The notes under the pieces are model-generated. The model ran no database searches and was not told the DNA's origin. It was given only the letters and a program-made list of their open reading frames with translations. The translations under genes and the position numbers were made by a program. 6,279 bases of DNA from Candidatus Eiseniibacteriota bacterium (GTDB lineage: Bacteria; JAFGKV01): contig JALOPK010000197.1 of NCBI GenBank assembly GCA_025453925.1, positions 1 through 6,279 of the forward strand. Reading direction: 5' to 3'. Below are positions 1 to 4,920 of the stretch, in pieces; position 1 is the first letter of the stretch, and every line of letters begins with the position of its first letter.

Positions 1-25
1 CGAGTCCGACGGTCTCTTCAGGCAT
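1..25 (-). CDS. Start of probable VapC-type PIN-domain toxin (partial)
   Basis: On the minus strand an ATG at 25-23 opens a frame reading M-P-E-E-T-V-G-L, which runs off the left edge of the window. The ATG lies inside the last codons of the antitoxin gene, an 8-base overlap (ATGCCTGA) typical of translationally coupled toxin-antitoxin pairs. An AGGA sequence about 9 bases upstream could serve as its ribosome binding site. PIN toxins commonly begin with a short leader followed by V-G-L-D-T-N; here the next codon begins with G, which is compatible with that aspartate. VapC proteins are Mg-dependent RNases neutralised by their antitoxin. Only eight codons are visible, so the call rests on position, overlap and partner gene, not on a domain. 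Confidence 0.5.
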
Positions 26-278
26 CGCCCTTCATCCTGGCGCGCCGGATGCTCCGTCGGATCGACTCCATATCGTGCCTCTTGCCACGCGCCTTCGCTC
101 TGAAGCGTCCCATCCACGACAGGTCGGGCTCAGCCATGGGCTCCAGGCACCAGACGGCCTTGCCATCGACGATCCGCTTCTGGATCCCGATGGCGTCCCC
201 CGGCTCGAGGTTCAGCTCCTTGCACAGATTCAAGGGCAACGTCGCCTGCCTCTTCGCGGTCAGCTTGATCATGGTCAT
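18..278 (-). CDS. AbrB/MazE (SpoVT-AbrB fold) antitoxin of a VapBC-like pair
   Basis: This gene encodes an 86-residue protein of the usual antitoxin size. Residues 3-50 form a swapped-hairpin AbrB DNA-binding domain: I-K-L-T-A-K-R-Q-A-T-L-P is the family's first strand and turn, and L-N-L-E-P-G-D-A-I the second. The tail, from about residue 52 (L-S-W-M-G-R-F), is rich in Arg and Lys and includes H-D-M-E-S-I-R-R-S-I, a segment found in antitoxins that pair with PIN toxins and that probably binds the toxin. The start at 278 is chosen because a perfect AAGGAG lies 8 bases upstream; a second in-frame ATG at 272 would lose that spacing. The protein probably neutralises the toxin and represses its own promoter with the complex. 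The family assignment is firm; the VapB versus MazE label depends on the toxin, which is mostly outside the window. Confidence 0.85.
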   Translation of the reverse strand: MTMIKLTAKRQATLPLNLCKELNLEPGDAIGIQKRIVDGKAVWCLEPMAEPDLSWMGRFRAKARGKRHDMESIRRSIRRARMKGDA

Positions 279-286
279 GGAGCGAT

Positions 287-292
287 CTCCTT
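287..292 (-). promoter_or_regulatory. Strong ribosome binding site of the antitoxin gene
   Basis: AAGGAG reads on the minus strand, 8 bases before the ATG at 278. It fixes that start codon over the alternative ATG at 272. It is also one arm of the inverted repeat at 287-315, so DNA operator and translation signal share the same bases. Confidence 0.85.
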
Positions 293-315
293 ACCATGGA
301 TCATATAGTAAGGAG
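287..315. promoter_or_regulatory. Inverted-repeat operator flanking the antitoxin -10 box
   Basis: CTCCTTAC (287-294) and GTAAGGAG (308-315) form a perfect 8-bp inverted repeat separated by 13 bases that contain the -10 box. The arms are 21 bp apart, two helical turns, so a dimeric or tetrameric antitoxin complex could contact both on one face of the DNA. One arm covers the predicted transcription start and ribosome binding site; the other lies in the -35/-10 spacer. Antitoxins of this fold are known to repress their own operons through such repeats; binding here is inferred. Confidence 0.6.
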
Positions 316-328
316 TACTGGTTTTCAA
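300..328 (-). promoter_or_regulatory. Sigma-70-type promoter of the toxin-antitoxin operon
   Basis: On the minus strand a -35 box TTGAAA (328-323) is separated by exactly 17 bases from a -10 box TATGAT (305-300). Each box differs from consensus at one position. Transcription would begin near 292-294, so the mRNA leader would be only about 15 bases, with the ribosome binding site almost at its 5' end. This short stretch is also AT-richer than the rest of the window. Confidence 0.75.
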
Positions 329-514
329 GGAGCTCTCGCGCCCCCGAGATTCTCTCGTCGTCGGTACTCCAGCCGGCCGGGAAGGCTCGCTTGGAGTGCC
401 CAATGGCACCGCCTTTGTCCCACCTCGCACCGGAGCAAGGCACGTTATCTTGCGCGGATGGACTTCTCGGTAGGGACAGGCCAAAACCCACTCGCCCGAG
501 GCCGGAAGTTCGGT
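329..514. other. Intergenic region with no gene seen
   Basis: This is the divergent spacer between the antitoxin promoter and the candidate promoter of the large plus-strand gene. Frames that stay open here have no recognisable protein features and no credible start signals. A second GTACTCC (364-370) is complementary to GGAGTAC at 312-318, but it is short and may be chance. A partial sigma-54-like match at 404-418 lacks the near-invariant GC at -12. Confidence 0.5.
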
Positions 515-543
515 TTAGGAAAGGTGTGGGGAGGGAGTAGAAT
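515..543 (+). promoter_or_regulatory. Candidate promoter of the large secreted-protein gene
   Basis: A good -10 box TAGAAT (538-543, one mismatch) lies 17 bases after a poor -35 sequence TTAGGA (515-520, three of six matches). Transcription would start near 550 and give a leader of about 78 bases before the ATG at 628. The weak -35 makes this tentative; an activator or alternative sigma factor may be needed. Confidence 0.3.
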
Positions 544-559
544 GGACAGTGCGCGTTCC

Positions 560-592
560 TTTCCTTCGTGGGAAACAGTTTCCGAGGGGAAA
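560..592 (+). promoter_or_regulatory. GGAAA/TTTCC-rich leader with a 13-base palindrome
   Basis: GGAAAC-A-GTTTCC (571-583) is a perfect interrupted palindrome just upstream of the large gene, of the size and symmetry of a repressor site. The same bases could pair in RNA as two mutually exclusive 5-bp stems: TTTCC 560-564 with GGAAA 571-575, and TTTCC 579-583 with GGAAA 588-592. The stems are too short to claim a riboswitch; the DNA palindrome is the stronger observation. Confidence 0.3.
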
Positions 593-627
593 GCCAAGAG
601 GGTCTACGCTTTCTTGAGAGAGTTGCC

Positions 628-3600
628 ATGAAACGGTTTGTGCTCGGCTTCACGATGGCGGTGGCGATGGCTCTCGGCGCGGGGCAGTCCAATGCGGACA
701 TTCAGTGGGCAGGCGACAAGGTAATCGACCTTGACGCGAGCGACTTGCCGCTCGGACCGGCCACCACCTGGGCCAACAAGGCGGGGCTGGGCGGGGATTT
801 CACGGTGGTAACCAAGCAGCCACCGCCTGTAGGGACGGCGCTGCCGGTGCCAGTGGTCAAGACGAGCGTCCCTGGACAGAGGGGCGTCGCGAAGCAGCAC
901 GTCGAATTCAAGAGGGCCGCCGGCTTCGGCTATGGGGACAATCCCTCCGCGATGCTGTGGGACAAGGGCGCCCCGGCCGCAATCACCGCCGGCCACAGCT
1001 TCTCGGTGGAGGGATGGGTCTACCTGGCGACCAACGACCAATTGCAGACCTTCTTCAGCATGGGGCGTCGCGAATCGTGCTCCGGCGAGACGATCAACAA
1101 CTTCGCGTTCTCGGCAGGGGGGGGAGGCGCAGATGGCCTGCGCGCCATCGGAATGAACAATCCCGCCAATCCCCAGAACCTGGATTGGCTGGACCCCATC
1201 AAAGTCATCCCTGGGTACAACTACTTTGCCGGGACGTATGACAGCGCTACATCCACGGTCTCGGTGTATCTCAATGGTGAGCTCAACAACTCCCTGGTGG
1301 TGCCCGACCCCGGTCTCAGCATCACTACGGGCCAGCCAGTTTACCTCGGGGCCATGTGGTTCAATGCGAGCGGGAAGTTCCTCCAGCAGGGGCTGCACCG
1401 AGGGGGGATCTCCGTTCTCCGCGTTCATGGGGATGCCCTCTCGGAAGCCCAGGTACTGGAGAATTTTGATTTCGAGAGGCTGGATTTCATGCAAAGCACG
1501 GCCGCGGACATTCTGACCTTCGGTCCGGGCGCCGTCATTACCGGAAACGACATCGCATGGACCGTGCCGTATGGTACGAATCTGACGGGTCCTCTCGCGC
1601 CGACCTTCACGATGTTCCCCGGGGCAACTGCCGTTCCGCCTTCAGGCACCTCCAGGATCTTCTCCACCCCGCAGACGTACACCGTCACCGCCTCGGACTC
1701 GGGTCTTCTCGTCACCAAGGTCTATACCGTGACGGTCAGCGCAGCCCCGTCAGCAATGGTCGTCAACAACAGCTTCGAGGTCTCTGACCCTCTGGGAAAC
1801 GGGAATTATGGGTATGCTCCCTCCGGCGCCACGTGGATCTTCAGCAGCACAGCTGGCATCGCCGCGAACGGCAGCCCGTGGTACGTCCCGAACGCGCTGG
1901 ACGGCAGCCGAGGAGGGTTCATTCAGTTCACGGCTGGCAGGATCTCCCAGGATGTCACCTTCGCCGTGGGCGGCGATTACAGGCTCAGCTTCTATGCCGT
2001 CGGCCGCGCCGGCTATGGAAGCATTGACATGAGCGTTGAAATTGATGGTTCGCAAGTGCTCGCGCTCGAAGCGGATGACATCAGCACGGCAACCTGGGGC
2101 ACCTACACGTCAGAGGTCTTCACGTTATCTGCGGGCACACACACGCTCGCCTTCATCAACGGCGCAGGGGATGGCGATCTCGCGAACGTGATCGACAACG
2201 TATGGATTGACCTGGTCGACAACGAGGCGCGTATTCTGACCTTCGGTCTCCCGGGCATGCCGGCAGCCATTCAGCATTCTGACCAGTCTGCGAGCACCAT
2301 CACGTGGACCGTGCCTCACGGTACGAACCCGACGAGCCTCGCGCCGACCTTCACGGTGTCCGCCGGGGCGACTGCCGCCCCGCCTTCCGGCACCGCCAGG
2401 GACTTCACGGCGCCGCAGACCTACGTCGTCACCGCGCAGGATGGCAGCACCACCAGGGTCTATACCGTGTCGGTCGTCGTGGAGCAGTTCATTCGACGGA
2501 TCTACACCCTCAGTAGTGAGTCGTTCGTGGGCTACAACCCCAAGCCTTGGATCCCAAAGGGAGACCTGCCCCTCGGCTCCATTCTGAGGTCGGTCTCCGT
2601 GAACGCGACAATAGAAGCTTCCGACGGCGATGGCTGGGCATCTGATCTCGCCATCTTCGTCGATCCGACGCCGGAAGCCTTCGGCGGCGACGGCCTGCTG
2701 CAAATCGGCGGTTACGACAATCTGGGCACGCCCCTGAAAGTGGACTGGAGGAACGGCGCCTGTGGGCCAGGCTGCTCGGTGACTGACGAGAAGGTCGCCG
2801 GCGTTGACTTCCCACCCGATCCCGGATGCTATGGGTGTGGCGAAGTCGATCTGGGCACCGCCACGTTGTTTGTCGCAAACTCCTACGGAATCACTACCAC
2901 ATGGACGGGGACGATCACCGTCACCTGCGATATCCCCGGGCCGGCGAGCATCTTCACCTTCGGTCTCGATGGAATCCCGGCCTTCATCACCGGAACCGAC
3001 ATTGCCTGGACCGTGCCGTTCAAGCTGGGCTCGGAGCACCTCACGGAACTCGCCCCAACCTTCACGGTGTCCGCCGGGGCAACTGCCGTTCCGCCCTCCG
3101 GCACCGTCAGGAACTTCACCACGCCGCAGACCTACGTCGTCACTTCCCAGGGTGGCGCCACCGTGAATACCTATACCGTGAGGGTCACCGTGACGCCCGT
3201 TAGCACGGCCAAGGACATGCTGACCTTCGGTCTCCCGGGCATGCCGAAGCCCGTCATCGCTGGAACGGACATTGCCTGGACCGTGCCGTTTGCCACGAAT
3301 GTGACGACGATCGGGCCAACCTACACGGTGTCCCCCTTGGCAACGGAGGATGTGTCTTATCCCTCCGGCTGGGTCAGGGACTTCACCACCCCACAGACCT
3401 ACACCATCACCGCCGAGGACGGCTCCACCAAGACCTATACCATCACGGTGACCGTCGCCGGCGAGAACGATGGGCTGGGAGTGAGGACGTACGACGATAC
3501 GCAGGGGGCGTCCTTCCTGAATCCCATCTCCAATCTGATTGCGGTTGCTCCCAGCGGAAGAGACGCACAGCTCCTCGACATTGCCTACCCGGCGGATTTT

Positions 3601-4527
3601 GGCTTTGCCGCCTCCTTCCCCGGGCTGTCGGACGATGAGACCTTCTCCATTCTCTGGACTGGCTGGTTTGATGTGTCGAAAGATGGACCGGGGGAATACA
3701 CGTTTGGCACGGAGAGCGATGACGGTAGCGTGCTGTATCTGGACTTGAACGACGACGGAGAGTTCACCAGCCCGGACGAGCTGGTCGTAGACAACAACCT
3801 GGAGCAGCCTCCAGCGGTGAAAACGGCCACGGTGACGCTGGACATGGACCTTGTGCGGGTCGCCGTCGGGTTCTGGGAGAATGGCGGTGGCCAGGCGATG
3901 ACCGCCCGGTTCAAGAAGGGCAGCGGGATTGCCTGGGGGTGTCTGGACCCCATCAATGGCATCTCGGGCCACTTCTTCTTTGCGAGGTCGGGGGATATCC
4001 TGACCTTCGGTCTTCCGGGCCTCCCGGCTGTCATCTCCGGAGCGAGGATTGACTGGGCCTTGCCCTCTGGCACGGATGTGACGCACCTCGCGCCAACGTA
4101 CACGGTTTCCTCCTTTGCTACTGGGGATCCGCCTTCGGGAACCACCAGGGACTTCACCAACCCGGTGAAGTACAGCGTCACCGCCGACGATGGCACCACC
4201 AAGAACTATACCGTGACGGTCACCTTCGTCGACGCGGGTGTTCGCTTCCATCGCGGCGACGCGGACGCAAGCGGCCCTCCCTCCAACATCACGGACGGGA
4301 TCTACATCCTGAACTACCTGTTCACAGGGGGGGACACGCCGCCGTGCTTCGACGCCGCGGACACGGACAACTCCGGGACTCACAACATCACGGACGGGAT
4401 CTACATCCTGAACTACCTGTTCACCGGCGGGCCCGAGCCGCCGCCACCCCTGGACGGGTGCGGCCTGGAAGAGCCGGGCGACCCGACGCCTCTGATGGGC
4501 TGTGCGGAGTACAAGCCCTGCCAGTAA
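628..4527 (+). CDS. Secreted multidomain binding protein: LamG, Ig-like DUF5018-type repeats, PA14-like, dockerin-like
   Basis: A 1299-residue exported protein. The start at 628 is chosen because M-K-R-F-V-L-G-F begins a clean signal peptide with likely cleavage after S-N-A (residue 23); the frame is open back to a GTG at 568, but that start would bury the signal. Domains: LamG/concanavalin-like about 28-287 (strands S-V-E-G-W-V and V-S-V-Y-L-N-G); Ig-like modules at 294-371, 534-618, 773-855, 862-943 and 1122-1200; galactose-binding-like jelly roll of DUF642 type at 377-531 (V-N-N-S-F-E, G-I-A-A-N-G-S); an unassigned beta-rich domain at 619-772 with Cys 712, 716, 734 and 737; PA14-like domain at 945-1121 with S-D-D-G-S at 1030; dockerin-like pair from about 1207. 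No catalytic domain or membrane anchor is visible. It probably binds glycans or surfaces outside the cytoplasm. The ribosome binding site is weak (GAGAGAG, 616-622). Domain names come from recalled motifs; the molecular target is unknown. Confidence 0.85.
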   Translation: MKRFVLGFTMAVAMALGAGQSNADIQWAGDKVIDLDASDLPLGPATTWANKAGLGGDFTVVTKQPPPVGTALPVPVVKTSVPGQRGVAKQHVEFKRAAGFGYGDNPSAMLWDKGAPAAITAGHSFSVEGWVYLATNDQLQTFFSMGRRESCSGETINNFAFSAGGGGADGLRAIGMNNPANPQNLDWLDPIKVIPGYNYFAGTYDSATSTVSVYLNGELNNSLVVPDPGLSITTGQPVYLGAMWFNASGKFLQQGLHRGGISVLRVHGDALSEAQVLENFDFERLDFMQSTAADILTFGPGAVITGNDIAWTVPYGTNLTGPLAPTFTMFPGATAVPPSGTSRIFSTPQTYTVTASDSGLLVTKVYTVTVSAAPSAMVVNNSFEVSDPLGNGNYGYAPSGATWIFSSTAGIAANGSPWYVPNALDGSRGGFIQFTAGRISQDVTFAVGGDYRLSFYAVGRAGYGSIDMSVEIDGSQVLALEADDISTATWGTYTSEVFTLSAGTHTLAFINGAGDGDLANVIDNVWIDLVDNEARILTFGLPGMPAAIQHSDQSASTITWTVPHGTNPTSLAPTFTVSAGATAAPPSGTARDFTAPQTYVVTAQDGSTTRVYTVSVVVEQFIRRIYTLSSESFVGYNPKPWIPKGDLPLGSILRSVSVNATIEASDGDGWASDLAIFVDPTPEAFGGDGLLQIGGYDNLGTPLKVDWRNGACGPGCSVTDEKVAGVDFPPDPGCYGCGEVDLGTATLFVANSYGITTTWTGTITVTCDIPGPASIFTFGLDGIPAFITGTDIAWTVPFKLGSEHLTELAPTFTVSAGATAVPPSGTVRNFTTPQTYVVTSQGGATVNTYTVRVTVTPVSTAKDMLTFGLPGMPKPVIAGTDIAWTVPFATNVTTIGPTYTVSPLATEDVSYPSGWVRDFTTPQTYTITAEDGSTKTYTITVTVAGENDGLGVRTYDDTQGASFLNPISNLIAVAPSGRDAQLLDIAYPADFGFAASFPGLSDDETFSILWTGWFDVSKDGPGEYTFGTESDDGSVLYLDLNDDGEFTSPDELVVDNNLEQPPAVKTATVTLDMDLVRVAVGFWENGGGQAMTARFKKGSGIAWGCLDPINGISGHFFFARSGDILTFGLPGLPAVISGARIDWALPSGTDVTHLAPTYTVSSFATGDPPSGTTRDFTNPVKYSVTADDGTTKNYTVTVTFVDAGVRFHRGDADASGPPSNITDGIYILNYLFTGGDTPPCFDAADTDNSGTHNITDGIYILNYLFTGGPEPPPPLDGCGLEEPGDPTPLMGCAEYKPCQ
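1507..4227 (+). repeat. Five copies of an Ig-like DUF5018-type module
   Basis: Modules begin near nucleotides 1507, 2227, 2944, 3211 and 3991 and are about 78-85 residues each. The shared pattern is I-L-T-F-G-L-P-G-x-P, then I-x-G-T-D-I-A-W-T-V-P, L-A-P-T-F-T-V-S-x-G-A-T-A, P-P-S-G-T-x-R-D-F-T-x-P-Q-T-Y and a closing Y-T-V-T-V. Some identity is at DNA level: 27 bases shared by 2236-2262 and 3220-3246, 23 bases by 2998-3020 and 3268-3290, and 23 bases by 2347-2369 and 3058-3080. Copies three and four are adjacent (about six residues apart); the other gaps each hold a different 150-180-residue domain. Resemblance to DUF5018 is from memory; the repetition is directly visible. Confidence 0.85.
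4284..4424 (+). repeat. Exact 42-bp direct repeat in the dockerin-like pair
   Basis: Positions 4284-4325 and 4383-4424 are identical over 42 bases, with a 99-bp (33-residue) period. Each copy encodes N-I-T-D-G-I-Y-I-L-N-Y-L-F-T, the helix of a dockerin type I half. The second acidic loop (D-T-D-N-S-G-T-H-N-I-T-D) has normal 12-residue EF-hand spacing, with Ser at position 5 in place of Asp or Asn. The first (D-A-D-A-S-G-P-P-S-N-I-T-D) carries one extra residue. The tail ends in a Cys-rich segment with C-G-L near its start and C-Q at its end, like tails I recall from planctomycete dockerin proteins. Confidence 0.85.
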
Positions 4528-4547
4528 TCGTCTCCCCGGGAGACGAT
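4527..4547 (+). terminator. Hairpin on the stop codon of the large gene
   Basis: A perfect 21-base palindrome centred on 4537 (ATCGTCTCCC-C-GGGAGACGAT) begins on the last base of the TAA stop. In RNA it forms a 9-bp GC-rich stem with a CCG loop. No T-run follows, so by itself it is more likely an mRNA 3'-end stabiliser or a minor terminator ahead of the main one. Confidence 0.5.
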
Positions 4548-4573
4548 AGGTAGCCCGCCGCGTGCAGGCCTTC

Positions 4574-4630
4574 CGGGCTCCGGGAAGCCTTCGGGGGAAG
4601 CCCCGAGGGTTTCTCGGAGCCCGCTTTCTT
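4574..4630 (+). terminator. Long intrinsic terminator of the large gene
   Basis: Positions 4574-4596 pair without interruption with 4601-4623: a 23-bp stem closed by a GAAG tetraloop (4597-4600) and followed by CTTTCTT (4624-4630). Three of the pairs are G-U (4583/4614, 4587/4610, 4590/4607). These exist only in plus-strand RNA and would be A-C mismatches on the other strand, and only the plus side has a T-rich tail. Both facts show that it terminates the gene ending at 4527, not the convergent gene. Confidence 0.9.
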
Positions 4631-4881
4631 GAAGTGCCATAATATTCTCGAGCCGCCTGCGGGCGGGGCGGCGGTGGGTCCAGCGGACATTCGAAGAGCG
4701 ATGCGATCGCCGGTCGCCGCGCTGACGACGCGGCCCACGATGCGGCCGCGCGTGGGGGCGGACGTTCCGGGTGGCGTCGCAGGTGCCGCCGATCGAGCCG
4801 GGTCCGTCGGGCCTTGAGGGGCGCGACGGGAGCTACGATAGCGCTCACGGGGACTATCCCGGGTCTGGTCACGAGAGGTGA
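4631..4881. other. Convergent intergenic spacer with no gene seen
   Basis: This stretch lies between the terminator of the large gene and the 3' end of the haem protein gene. Its only long open plus-strand frame (4629-4817) starts at a TTG inside the terminator tail and reads as an Ala/Arg/Pro-rich protein with no motif, as GC-rich non-coding DNA does. A small hairpin, CCGCC-TGCG-GGCGG (4653-4666), lies beside an AT-rich patch (4639-4647). Nothing else is supported. Confidence 0.5.
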
Positions 4882-4908
4882 GCCGAGCGCGGGCGCCGCG
4901 ATCTCGGC
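4882..4908 (-). terminator. Hairpin after the haem protein gene
   Basis: GCCGAG (4882-4887) plus CGCGG (4888-4892) pair with CCGCG (4896-4900) and CTCGGC (4903-4908), giving an 11-bp GC-rich stem with an AT bulge and a 3-base loop. On the minus strand it lies 12 bases past the TAG at 4923-4921. No U-run follows, so it may stabilise the mRNA end or act as a weak or U-less terminator. Confidence 0.4.
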
Positions 4909-4920
4909 GAGAAGTCCAGG

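Noticed and set aside
404-418. Sigma-54-like promoter, TGGCAC-N5-TTGT
   Set aside because: The GG element and spacing fit, but the near-invariant GC at -12 is GT, and the start codon would be about 200 bases away.
49-540. Plus-strand open frame of 163 codons over the antitoxin gene and spacer
   Set aside because: It runs opposite to a convincing antitoxin gene and across that gene's promoter, and its composition shows no protein features.
568-627. GTG at 568 as the start of the large gene
   Set aside because: It would add 20 polar residues before an otherwise perfect signal peptide, and no ribosome binding site precedes it.
604-1494. A 296-codon minus-strand open frame over the start of the large gene
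   Set aside because: It is antisense to the signal peptide and LamG region, has no recognisable domain and no promoter or ribosome binding site.
4284-4424. Direct repeats as a CRISPR or mobile-element signature
   Set aside because: There are only two copies, in frame, encoding the known two-fold repeat of a dockerin-like domain. No inverted ends, transposase or spacer series is present in the window.
4629-4817. Possible small 62-codon plus-strand gene in the convergent spacer
   Set aside because: Its TTG start lies in the U-tract of the terminator, and the product is a low-complexity Ala/Arg/Pro sequence without motifs.
2125-4872. A 915-codon open frame antisense to the large gene
   Set aside because: The plus strand has a signal peptide, recognisable domains and a terminator. 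The antisense translation is Arg/Gly/Pro-rich, has no motif, and its repeats merely mirror the sense modules. It is a GC-rich shadow frame.
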